Source: Streptomyces lincolnensis (GTDB lineage: Bacteria; Actinomycetota; Actinomycetes; Streptomycetales; Streptomycetaceae). From it: DNA of 64,000 nt. Below, piece by piece: positions 37,019 through 44,680 of this stretch; the stretch's first letter is position 1; each line of letters begins with the position of its first letter. Where the stretch lies: positions 186,001 to 250,000 of the forward strand of contig NZ_JAIHON010000001.1 in assembly GCF_021173675.1 (NCBI RefSeq). The letters are read 5' to 3'. The notes under the pieces are model-generated. The model was not told the origin of the DNA. It did not search any database and saw only the letters and a list, made by a program, of their open reading frames with translations. Position numbers and translations under genes: made by a program.

Positions 37019-38416
37019 TCAGGTGAGACCGGCCAGTTGGAGCAGGAGTGCTTTCACATCGGTGGCCGCGACGCGGTCTCCGACAGCGCGGGGGGTGGAG
37101 CAGATGAGGAGCGGACCGTCGTCGTCGCTCGCCGGGAGGCGGCCGTGGCTGCCGCGAATAGGTGAGGGGTCCAGGGGCACGACCGCCATGCGGTAGCGCA
37201 TCCCGAGTTTCTTGCGTGCCAGGGCCTTGGCCGCCTTGACCTTCACATAGGGGTCAAGGGGGTCCATGAAGAGTTCGACCGGGTCGTAGCCGGGTTTGCG
37301 GTGGATCTCGACCAGGCGCGCGAAGTCGGGCGCGCGGTCGTCGTCGAGCCAGTAGTAGTACGTGAACCAGGCGTCCGGTTCCGCGACGGCGACGAGTTCG
37401 CCCGCGCGCGGATGGTCCAGGTGGTGGGCCTTCTTGCCTTCGTCGTCGAGGAGCTGCTCAATGCCGGGCAGTCCGTCCAGGGCGGCTCGGGTGGCATCCA
37501 GGTCCTCCGGCCGGCGGACGTACACATGGGCGATCTGGTGGTCGGCGACGGCGAAGGCGCGCGAGGCCATCGGGTCGAGGTACTCCATGCCGTCCTGCGT
37601 GTGCACCTCCAGCAGACCGGCGCGGCGCAGGGCGCGGTTGATGTCGACGGGCCGGTCCACACGGGTGATGCCGTACTCGGACAGCGCGACGACGGTACGG
37701 CCCTCGGCGCGCGCGTCGTCCAGCAGCGGGGCCAGGGCGGTGTCCAGGTCGGCGGCCGCCTTCAGGGAGCGCGGGTCGTCGGGGCCGAAGCGCTGCAGGT
37801 CGTAGTCGAGATGCGGGAGATAACAGAGCGTCAGATCGGGATGGCGGGTGCGGATGATGTGCCGGGTCGCGTCGATGATCCAGCGGCTGGAGACCAGGTC
37901 GGCGCCGGGTCCCCAGAAGTGGAAGAGGGGGAAGGTGCCGAGCTTCTCGGTGAGTTCGTCGTGCAGGGCCGGGGGCCGGGTGTAGCAGTCGGGTTCCTTG
38001 CGGCCGTCGGAGTAGTAGACCGGACGGGGGGTGACGGTGAAGTCGGTGTCGGCGCCCATGGCGTACCACCAGCAGATGTTGGCGACCGTGTAGCCGGGGT
38101 GCGCGCGGCGGGCGGCGTCCCAGAGTTTGTCGCCGGCGACCAGCCCGTTGTGCTGACGCCACAGGAGTACGTCGCCGAGTTCGCGGAAGTACCAGCCGTT
38201 GCCGACGATGCCGTGCTCCGACGGGTGGGTGCCGGTGAGGAAGGTGGACTGGGCGGCGCAGGTGACGGCGGGCAGGACGGTGCCGAGCGGCGCCCGGGAG
38301 CCCGACTGGGCGAGGGACTTGAGGTGGGGCATGTGGTGCAGGAGACGGGGGGTGAGGCCGACGACGTCGAGGACGAGGAGGGGTGTCGGCTCCGGAGCGG
38401 TCCGTTCGGTGCTCAT
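37019..38416 (-). CDS. eboF: EboF-like alkaline-phosphatase/nucleotide-pyrophosphatase family protein
   Basis: A 465-residue phosphodiesterase/alkaline-phosphatase superfamily protein. The N-terminal LLVLDVVGL holds the first metal Asp, and the nucleophile Thr is in LPAVTCAAQSTFLTGTHPSEHGIVGNGW; further metal ligands appear in YLPHLDYDLQRFGPDD and VALSEYGI. No signal peptide is seen, so it acts in the cytoplasm. Relatives are the last members of ebo operons (metabolite trafficking, shown for scytonemin in cyanobacteria), where this protein may remove a phosphate or nucleotide group. The ATG overlaps the eboE stop (ATGA). Confidence 0.85.
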   Translation of the reverse strand: MSTERTAPEPTPLLVLDVVGLTPRLLHHMPHLKSLAQSGSRAPLGTVLPAVTCAAQSTFLTGTHPSEHGIVGNGWYFRELGDVLLWRQHNGLVAGDKLWDAARRAHPGYTVANICWWYAMGADTDFTVTPRPVYYSDGRKEPDCYTRPPALHDELTEKLGTFPLFHFWGPGADLVSSRWIIDATRHIIRTRHPDLTLCYLPHLDYDLQRFGPDDPRSLKAAADLDTALAPLLDDARAEGRTVVALSEYGITRVDRPVDINRALRRAGLLEVHTQDGMEYLDPMASRAFAVADHQIAHVYVRRPEDLDATRAALDGLPGIEQLLDDEGKKAHHLDHPRAGELVAVAEPDAWFTYYYWLDDDRAPDFARLVEIHRKPGYDPVELFMDPLDPYVKVKAAKALARKKLGMRYRMAVVPLDPSPIRGSHGRLPASDDDGPLLICSTPRAVGDRVAATDVKALLLQLAGLT

Positions 38417-39693
38417 GGCAGCTCCTTCAGGCCGAGATCGGTCAACAGGTCGCGGGCCAGGGCCAGTTCGGCGGCGATGCCGTCGGCGAGCTGGGACCGG
38501 CCACGGGGCCGCAGCTCGGGCGGGAGGGCCTGCCAGGTGTAGGTCTCGACCTCCAGATGGCGGGTGAGCGGGTGCGGGCCGCCTACGAGCCGGGTGAGGG
38601 CGGCCTTGAGGACGGGGAGCGTGGAGGTGAGGGGCGCGGCGGGGGCCGCGTGCAGCGGGACGTGGAAGTGCGCGCGCCAGGGGGCCGCTTCGGGGAGCGT
38701 GTCGCCCCGGAGGGCTTCGCCTAGGTCGTCGGTGCCGCGCAGCCCGGCGGCCGTGGCCGTGCGGGTCTGGTGCAGGAAGCGGGGTTCGTCGAAGGCGGCC
38801 AGGGCCGCACGGACCTCGGGGAGATGGGGGTGTTCGGCGTGCAGGGCGGCCGAGAGCTGGGACTTGACGACGGGAATCCCGGCTCCGGTGAGCTCGTCCA
38901 AGGCGGTGTGCGGGTCTTCGAAGGAGGTGGCGAGGTGGCAGGTGTCGACGCAGATGCCGATCCGGTCGTGGGCGATCGCGGTCAGGGGTGCGATGGCGTC
39001 GCGGGTGGTTTCGACGACACAGCCGGGTTCCGGTTCCAGGCCGACACGGATGGAGCGGCCGGTCAGTTCGGCGAGCGCGTCGAGGCGTTCGGCGAGGGTG
39101 CGGAGGGCCTTGCGGGCGGTGTCCACGCGGTCTGCGGGGAGGGGTCCTGTGGGCCCGGGGGTGGTGGTCGGCGAGTCGGGGGTCGCCGGATCTGTGGTCG
39201 CGCGGACGGAGGTGGTGGGGTCCGCGGTGGTGGGGCTCGGGTGCGGCGGCAGGTCGGTGCGCCAGGCGAGGGGAAGGGTGGAGACGCTGCCCTCGGTGAC
39301 GTCGTCGGGGAGGAGTCCGGCCAGGACCCTGGCCAGGGCGGTGGTGTGGTCGAGGCGCTCGGGGTCGGACCAGTCCGGCCGGTAGACGCGGTACTTGACC
39401 TCCTCGGCACCGAAGCCCTGATAGGGGAAGCCGTTGAGGGTGACGACCTCCAGGCCGCGTCGGTCGAGTTCGCCGCGCAGGGCGCGCAGCGCGGACGGAT
39501 CGGTGACGAGGGCGTGCGCGGCGTCCTTGGCGAGCCACAGGCCGATGCCGAGGCGGTCGCGGCCGAGACGGCGGCGGACGGGCTCGCAGTGGTCGCGGAG
39601 TTGGGCGAGGACGCCGTCCAGGGTCTCGGCCGGGTGGACGTTGGTGCAGTAGGCGAGGTGGACGGTGGTGCCGTCGGGGTGGCGGAAACGCAT
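38413..39693 (-). CDS. eboE: Metabolite-traffic protein EboE (TIM-barrel)
   Basis: A 426-residue TIM-barrel protein of the EboE group: an N-terminal YCTNVHPAETLDGVLAQL motif, VTLNGFPYQGFGAEEVKYRV, and metal-site segments GLEPEPGCVVE, CVDTCHLA and VVKSQLS. A Thr/Pro-rich low-complexity insertion lies at ~150-185 (TTADPTTSVRATTDPATP), probably a surface loop. EboE proteins occur almost only in ebo operons and their reaction is not known. It follows eboB by three bases and overlaps eboF by four. Confidence 0.85.
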   Translation of the reverse strand: MRFRHPDGTTVHLAYCTNVHPAETLDGVLAQLRDHCEPVRRRLGRDRLGIGLWLAKDAAHALVTDPSALRALRGELDRRGLEVVTLNGFPYQGFGAEEVKYRVYRPDWSDPERLDHTTALARVLAGLLPDDVTEGSVSTLPLAWRTDLPPHPSPTTADPTTSVRATTDPATPDSPTTTPGPTGPLPADRVDTARKALRTLAERLDALAELTGRSIRVGLEPEPGCVVETTRDAIAPLTAIAHDRIGICVDTCHLATSFEDPHTALDELTGAGIPVVKSQLSAALHAEHPHLPEVRAALAAFDEPRFLHQTRTATAAGLRGTDDLGEALRGDTLPEAAPWRAHFHVPLHAAPAAPLTSTLPVLKAALTRLVGGPHPLTRHLEVETYTWQALPPELRPRGRSQLADGIAAELALARDLLTDLGLKELP

Positions 39694-39696
39694 GCC

Positions 39697-40545
39697 CTAC
39701 TCGCCCCCACGCAGGATCGAGTTGCCCTCGTGGGTGCCGGCGGTGTCGGCGACGGTCAGGTCGAGGCGGCCGCTGAGCGAATAGAAGGCGACCGGGTTGC
39801 GCCAGAGCACCAGGTCCACGGTGTCCTCGTCGAAGCCCGCCGCCAGCATGGCGTCCGCGACCCGGCGGGTCTTGAGCGGATCGCTTCTGCCCCAGTCCGC
39901 CGCCGAGTTGACCAGGACCTTCTCCGGGCCGTGGATCTCCAGGAGGGCGACCATCCGCGCCTCGTCCATCTTGGTGTCCGGATAGACGGAGAAGCCAAGC
40001 CAGCAGCCGCTGTCCTTGGCCTCCTTGACGGTGGTCTCGTTGAGGTGGTCGACCAGGACGCGGTCCGCGGGCAGTGCGGACTCCCTCACGACGTCGAGGG
40101 TGCGGCGCAGGCCGGCGAGCTTGTCGCGGTGGGGGGTGTGCACCAGAGCGGGCAGTTCGTGGTCGGCGGCGAGCTGGAGTTGCGCGGCGAGGGCGGTGTC
40201 CTCGGCGGGGGTCATCGAGTCGTAGCCGATCTCGCCGACGGCCACGACCTGGTCCTTGACGAGATACCGGGGCAGCTCGTCGAGGACGGGCAGGCACCGC
40301 GGGTCGTTCGCCTCCTTGGGGTTCAGGGCGAGCGTGCAGTGGTGGGCGATGCCGTACTGGGCGGCGCGGAACGGCTCCCAGCCCAGGAGGGAGTCGAAGT
40401 AGTCGAGGAAGGAGGCGGGAGAGGTGCGGGGCTGACCGAGCCAGAAGGACGGCTCGACGACCGCGCGGACGCCGGCGGCGTACATGGCCTCGTAGTCGTC
40501 GGTGGTGCGCGACGTCATGTGGATGTGGGGGTCGAAGAGGCGCAT
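39697..40545 (-). CDS. eboB: TatD-like metal-dependent hydrolase (EboB)
   Basis: A 282-residue amidohydrolase-superfamily protein of the TatD type, with the metal-binding DPHIHM (residues 5-10), VGEIGYD (~103), ALVHTPHR (~133) and VDHLNE (~166) segments in family order. EboB is its name in the ebo system; the substrate is unknown. Its ATG overlaps the eboA stop by one base (TGATG), so the two are coupled. Confidence 0.85.
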   Translation of the reverse strand: MRLFDPHIHMTSRTTDDYEAMYAAGVRAVVEPSFWLGQPRTSPASFLDYFDSLLGWEPFRAAQYGIAHHCTLALNPKEANDPRCLPVLDELPRYLVKDQVVAVGEIGYDSMTPAEDTALAAQLQLAADHELPALVHTPHRDKLAGLRRTLDVVRESALPADRVLVDHLNETTVKEAKDSGCWLGFSVYPDTKMDEARMVALLEIHGPEKVLVNSAADWGRSDPLKTRRVADAMLAAGFDEDTVDLVLWRNPVAFYSLSGRLDLTVADTAGTHEGNSILRGGE

Positions 40546-41264
40546 CAGGACTCCTTGCCGTCGAAACCGTCAGAGCCGTCGAAGGAGCGGGTGCCGTGCC
40601 CGGCGGATGCCGGGTCCGTGGTGGTGGCCAGGGTCAGAACCCGGTGCAGGTCGTCGGGGACGGGGCGGCCCGCGGCGGTGCGTTCGGAGGCGTAGTCGCC
40701 GAGCATGCGGGCGAGTTCCTCGTCGGCGTGGGCGCGGCGGTCCAGGTCGCTGACCTCGTCCACGGGCACGCCGGTGAACAGGCACTTCAGGACGGCGTGG
40801 CGCCAGAGGTGGGGGGCCAGGTGCCGGGCGGTGTACGGGCCGACGGCGGCGGCCAGGAGCCGGGTGTCGTTGGTGCGCAGGGCGTCCTCGACGAGCGGGA
40901 GCGCGTCCGGTCCGGGCACCAGGTGGGGCAGGGCGTGCAGGACGGCACGGCGTTCGGCGGCGGTGCCCTGGGCGTAGACGCGGCTCAGGGCGTCGGTGTC
41001 GGCACGGGCCGCGTGCAGGATCAGGACGCGGACGGCGTCGGCGTGCTCGGGGCCGCAGCGGCGTCCGGCCTCGGCGAGGCGCAGCTCCCACACGGCGATC
41101 GGGCCGCGCGTGCCGGGGTTCGCGGCGGCCTCGTCGAGGGCCTGGTCGAGCCAGGCTCGGGCGCCGTCGCCCAGGCGGGAGCGGAGGTGGCGGTGCAGGT
41201 CGGCCGGCGGGGTGCGGGCGGGGATGGTGCCCTGGGGAGCCGGGGTGGCGCCGGGGTGGGTCAT
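40545..41264 (-). CDS. eboA: EboA domain-containing protein
   Basis: A 239-residue mostly alpha-helical protein matching the EboA type: a Pro-rich N-terminus, then repeated helices (ARAWLDQALDEAA, AERRAVLHALPHLVPG, YTARHLAPHLWRHAVLKCLFTGVPVDEV) ending in ARMLGDYASERTAAGRPVPDDL. EboA has no known enzymatic motif and may be a scaffold in metabolite transfer. AAGGGAG precedes the ATG, which overlaps the upstream TIM-barrel gene by four bases. The last residues (FDGSDGFDGKES) are a small duplicated tail. Confidence 0.8.
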   Translation of the reverse strand: MTHPGATPAPQGTIPARTPPADLHRHLRSRLGDGARAWLDQALDEAAANPGTRGPIAVWELRLAEAGRRCGPEHADAVRVLILHAARADTDALSRVYAQGTAAERRAVLHALPHLVPGPDALPLVEDALRTNDTRLLAAAVGPYTARHLAPHLWRHAVLKCLFTGVPVDEVSDLDRRAHADEELARMLGDYASERTAAGRPVPDDLHRVLTLATTTDPASAGHGTRSFDGSDGFDGKES

Positions 41265-42214
41265 GGGGTGCTCCCTTCTGGGGTGGCGGAGGGTTCGCCT
41301 GAGGGGGGCGCGTCGCGCAGCGGGGGCGGGTTCGGGGGCGCGGTGGTGGTCGCCGCCCGGTGGAGGAACGGGAGGGAGAGTTCGGCGAAGTGGGGTCCCG
41401 CGTGGGAGTGGCGGGGCAGTTCGACGACGGTCAGACCCTGGTAGCCGACGGCGGACAGGGCCGCGAGGACGGGTGGGAAGTCGATCTCCCCGTCTCCGAG
41501 AGGGAGGTGTTCGTGGACGCCCCGGCGCATGTCCTCGATCTGGACGTGGCGCAGCCAGGGGGCGGCGGCGCGTACGCAGTCGGCGGGCGGCAGGGGTTCG
41601 AGGCACTGGCAGTGGCCGATGTCGAGGGTCAGTCCGAGGTGCTCGGGGTCTCCGAGGGCGCGGCGCAGGCGGTGGAAGTCGGCGAGGGTGGCGAGGAGAT
41701 GACCGGGTTCGGGTTCGACGGCCAGCGGGACGCCGGCGGTCGCGGCGCTCTCCAGCACGGGGGTGAGGGCCTCGGCGAGTCGCTTCCACGCGGTGTCCTC
41801 GTCCGTGCCGGCCGGCGTGATCCCGCTGAAGCAGTGCACGGCGTGGGCACCGAGGTCGGCGGCGACCCGCACGGCACGGACGAGCAGGTCGACGCGTCGG
41901 TCGCGGTCGTCCGGATCGGGGTCCAGCAGGGAGGGGCCGTGTTTGCGGCGCGGGTCGAGCACATAGCGGGCGCCGGTCTCCACGGTGACCTCCAGACCGA
42001 GGTCGCTCAGCCGGTGCGCGAGGCGGCCGGTGCGGGCGGGGAGATCCGGGGCCAGCGGGTCGAGGTGCATGTGGTCGAGGGTCAGGCCGACGCCGTCGTA
42101 GCCGAGGTCGGCGAGGAGCGCGAGGGCGTCGTCGAGACGGAGGTCGGCGAGGCCGTTGGTGCCGTAGCCGAAACGGAGGGGGGTGGGAGCGGGGGCTGGG
42201 GCCTTGTCGCTCAT
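41261..42214 (-). CDS. Sugar-phosphate isomerase/epimerase-like TIM-barrel protein of the ebo operon
   Basis: A 317-residue AP-endonuclease-2-type TIM barrel with metal-site segments YDGVGLTLDHMH, AVEPEPGH, LTLDIGHCQCLE and HVQIEDMRRGVHEHLPLGDG, and a C-terminal Pro-rich tail. It overlaps both neighbours by four bases, so it is an integral member of the operon. Isomerisation or epimerisation of a small sugar or cyclitol would fit between the inositol-phosphate-type cyclase and the other ebo enzymes. It is distinct from EboE, the other TIM barrel of the operon. Confidence 0.82.
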   Translation of the reverse strand: MSDKAPAPAPTPLRFGYGTNGLADLRLDDALALLADLGYDGVGLTLDHMHLDPLAPDLPARTGRLAHRLSDLGLEVTVETGARYVLDPRRKHGPSLLDPDPDDRDRRVDLLVRAVRVAADLGAHAVHCFSGITPAGTDEDTAWKRLAEALTPVLESAATAGVPLAVEPEPGHLLATLADFHRLRRALGDPEHLGLTLDIGHCQCLEPLPPADCVRAAAPWLRHVQIEDMRRGVHEHLPLGDGEIDFPPVLAALSAVGYQGLTVVELPRHSHAGPHFAELSLPFLHRAATTTAPPNPPPLRDAPPSGEPSATPEGSTP

Positions 42215-43206
42215 GTGACGCTCACCTTCTTCGCGAACCGCGCTGCGAGCGGGGACAGGGCGGCGGTGAGCAGGGCGGCCACCGGGGCGCCGGAGCGGGC
42301 GGAGAGGGCGCACTGGAGGGGGATCATGGCGCGGATTCCGGCGCCGACGGCCCGTTGGGTGAGCGGGGGTGAGGGATTGAGGGTGGCGTGGAAGTAGGGG
42401 CGGGCGACGGTGCTCGCGTAGGCGGCGGTGAGGACGGCGGCGACAGCCGGGCTCGTCGACCTTCCCGGCGTCCCCGGAGTGCCCGGAGTGCCCAGGCTCC
42501 CCTGGCTTCCCTGGCCTTCCTGGCTCCCCTGGCTTCTCGGTGGGTGGGTCAGCAGGCCGGACAGGGCGGCCGTCGTGGTCAGCGCGGAGAGGGCGGCGAG
42601 GGGTGAACCGCCTTGGGTTTCCCGGCGGGAGACGGTCGTGACCGCGAAGGTGTGCGCGCCGAGTACGGCGGCGGACGGGAGGGCGGGGCGGATACCGCTG
42701 GTCGCGGTGGCCGCCGCGCCGAGGAGGAGGTCGAGTCCGCGGGCCGCCGCCATGGCCGCGGGGCCTGCCGCGGTGTGCTTCAGGGACAGGTCGTACGCCC
42801 AGACGGTCGCCGCCAGGGGGACCGCGACAGTGAGGGCGGGGCGACCCGCGCAGGCCGCCAGGGACAGACCGGCGCCGGTGAAGGCGCAGGCCGCCGCGAG
42901 GGCCGCGGTGGGATGGACACGGCCGGACGGGAGGGGGCGGTGCGGGCGTTCGACGGCGTCCTCGACACGGTCGGCCCAGTCGTTGAGGGCCATTCCGGCC
43001 TCGTACAGGCACAGGGAGGAGCCGATGGCGAGCAGAGTGCGGCGGTTCGCCCGCCCGGAGGTGGCGGCAGCTCCGGCGAGGGCGTCGCCGGGGACGGTGA
43101 ACAGGGCGGGCAGGCGCAGCAGTTCGGCCCAGGCCCGCGCCCTGCCGGTACGGCCGGGGAGACCCGCCTCCGGTCGCCCCTCTCCCGCGGGCCGTCGGCG
43201 GCTCAT
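42211..43206 (-). CDS. eboC: UbiA-family prenyltransferase (EboC)
   Basis: A 331-residue membrane protein with about eight hydrophobic segments and the first UbiA aspartate motif in NDWADRVEDAVERPHRPLPSG (~75-95). The second motif is weak, around YDLSLKH. UbiA enzymes transfer a polyprenyl chain from its diphosphate to an acceptor at the membrane. A low-complexity Gln/Gly/Ser/Thr/Pro insertion (residues ~225-255, GSQEGQGSQGSLGTPGTP) sits between two hydrophobic parts and is encoded by short DNA repeats. ATGA overlaps join it to the cyclase gene before and the TIM-barrel gene after. Confidence 0.82.
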   Translation of the reverse strand: MSRRRPAGEGRPEAGLPGRTGRARAWAELLRLPALFTVPGDALAGAAATSGRANRRTLLAIGSSLCLYEAGMALNDWADRVEDAVERPHRPLPSGRVHPTAALAAACAFTGAGLSLAACAGRPALTVAVPLAATVWAYDLSLKHTAAGPAAMAAARGLDLLLGAAATATSGIRPALPSAAVLGAHTFAVTTVSRRETQGGSPLAALSALTTTAALSGLLTHPPRSQGSQEGQGSQGSLGTPGTPGTPGRSTSPAVAAVLTAAYASTVARPYFHATLNPSPPLTQRAVGAGIRAMIPLQCALSARSGAPVAALLTAALSPLAARFAKKVSVT

Positions 43207-44531
43207 CGCCGCTCCTCCGAGAGCACGTCCGTCCCACGTCCCGGGCCCCCACCGTCCCCTGGCTCCGAAGCCGCCCCGACCCCAGCATCCGAGTCCTCGA
43301 CCACCGAGCCCCCCACACCTCCCGCACCCGAGTCCTCGACCACCGAATCCCCCACACCTCCCGCACCCGAGTCCTCAACAGCCGAATCCCCCACACCTCC
43401 CGGCCGATCGCCCGCCCCACCCCGCAACCGCCCCGCGAACCCCACCAGGGCCGTGTACTGCTCCCCCAGTGCCGCGGGCGCCTCCCCCACCGGGTCCTTG
43501 AAGTAGAAGCCCAGCTCGGACAGCGGGCCGGACAGGCCCTTCTCGTGAGCGCGCGCGACCAGGCGGGCGAGGTCCAGGACGAGGGGGGCGGCGAGGGCGG
43601 AGTCGCAGCCCTGCCAGGTCGTCTGGAGGATCATGCGGGCGCCGAGGAAGCCGTCGAAGGCGATGTGGTCCCAGGCGGTCTTCCAGTCGCCGAGGGCGGG
43701 GACGTCGTCGATGTGGACCTCGCCCTCGGGGACGGTGCCGAGGGTGTCGGCGAGGACGCGTTCCTTGCCGGCGTTCTTGGCGGCCGCGGCGGCCGGGTCG
43801 GCCAGGGCGGCACCGTCGCCGCCGCCCAGCAGGTTTGTCCCGGACCAGGCGCGGACGGCGAGGGCCCGTTGGGTGAACATCGGGCCCAGGACCGAGCGCA
43901 GCAGCGTCTGGCCCGTCTTGCCGTCGCGCCCCGCGTACGGCAGACCACAGGCCGCCGCCGGAGCGGCGAGCGCGGGGTGGTGCAGTCCGGTGGAGGGGGT
44001 GAAGTTGACGTACGGGCATCCTGCGCGGAGGGCCGCCGCCGCGTACAGGGAACTCGGCGGCAGGGCCGCACCGTCCGGCGCGGGCTCGGTGGAGGCCACG
44101 TTCACGACGACCGCTCGGGCCAGCCCGTGCCGTCGTACGAAGTCGCGCATGTCCGCGGCGAAGCCGGTGATCAGCTCCTCCTCGTCCCGGGTGTCGCCGG
44201 GGAGCGGGCCGCCCGGTCTGATCTCGCGGTCGGCGGCGGCCAGTTCGGCCGCGACGGCCGACGGGAGGCCGACGGGCAGGACACCTCCGGCGGCGAGTGC
44301 CTCGGCGCGTTTGGGCAGCGGGCAGTCCACGGTGTCGTGGCCGCCGAAGACGAGTGAGGCCAGGGCGGGCAGGCCGCTGTCGGCGAACGCGGGGGTCTCG
44401 GTGACCAGGCCGGTCGGTGGCTGCAGGCCGGCGGTGACGGCGGCGCAGCCCGCGACGACCGTGGTGGCGACGGAGCCACGGGCCCCGATCAGCCAGACAC
44501 CGACACGCGCTGGGGAAACGGACGCGGACAT
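43203..44531 (-). CDS. Myo-inositol-1-phosphate synthase-type cyclase, first gene of the ebo-like operon
   Basis: A 442-residue NAD-dependent protein of the inositol-3-phosphate synthase family: a Rossmann start (GVWLIGARGSVATT), NVASTEP, YVNFTPS, GRDGKTGQTLLRS, NLLGGGDG and IAFDGFLGARMILQTTWQGCDSALAAPLVLDL. Family enzymes cyclise glucose-6-phosphate to inositol phosphate. The last ~75 residues are a repetitive acidic tail (VEDSGAGGVGDSV units) from a 39-bp tandem repeat. A strong AGGAGG precedes the ATG. Standard ebo operons carry EboD, a dehydroquinate-synthase-type cyclase, and this appears to be its functional substitute. Confidence 0.8.
   Translation of the reverse strand: MSASVSPARVGVWLIGARGSVATTVVAGCAAVTAGLQPPTGLVTETPAFADSGLPALASLVFGGHDTVDCPLPKRAEALAAGGVLPVGLPSAVAAELAAADREIRPGGPLPGDTRDEEELITGFAADMRDFVRRHGLARAVVVNVASTEPAPDGAALPPSSLYAAAALRAGCPYVNFTPSTGLHHPALAAPAAACGLPYAGRDGKTGQTLLRSVLGPMFTQRALAVRAWSGTNLLGGGDGAALADPAAAAAKNAGKERVLADTLGTVPEGEVHIDDVPALGDWKTAWDHIAFDGFLGARMILQTTWQGCDSALAAPLVLDLARLVARAHEKGLSGPLSELGFYFKDPVGEAPAALGEQYTALVGFAGRLRGGAGDRPGGVGDSAVEDSGAGGVGDSVVEDSGAGGVGGSVVEDSDAGVGAASEPGDGGGPGRGTDVLSEERR
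43291..43401. repeat. 39-bp tandem repeat encoding the C-terminal tail of the inositol-phosphate-type cyclase
   Basis: About 2.8 copies begin at 43291, 43330 and 43369 with exact 39-base spacing. The unit starts GAGTCCTCGACCACCGA and contains CCCCCCACACCTCCCGCACC. The first two copies differ by only about two bases, so the expansion is recent. As 39 is divisible by three, the reading frame is kept. Confidence 0.9.
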
Positions 44532-44640
44532 GAGCAGCCTCCTTCACGAACACGGTCGAGCGCGGTCGCGTGCGGTCGAGCGTGGTGGACGCGGCGTACG
44601 AACCCCGCGGGCCGCGCGCGGCGAGGCCCGGAGGGGAGAA

Positions 44641-44678
44641 GGCGGCGGGCGGGGGTCCGGCGTCCCCCGCCCGCCGCC
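44641..44678. terminator. Strong hairpin terminator after the ThuA/DUF1080 gene
   Basis: GGCGGCGGGCGGGGG (44641-44655) pairs over 15 bases with CCCCCGCCCGCCGCC (44664-44678). It sits two bases past the stop of the minus-strand gene and separates it from the ebo-like operon starting at 44531. No clear further motif is seen in 44532-44640. Confidence 0.85.
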
Positions 44679-44680
44679 GC

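Noticed and set aside
38417..40297. In-frame extension of eboF upstream to 40297
   Set aside because: The extra 627 residues are the antiparallel-frame shadow of eboE and eboB; the eboF ATG at 38416 overlaps the eboE stop as in the rest of the operon.
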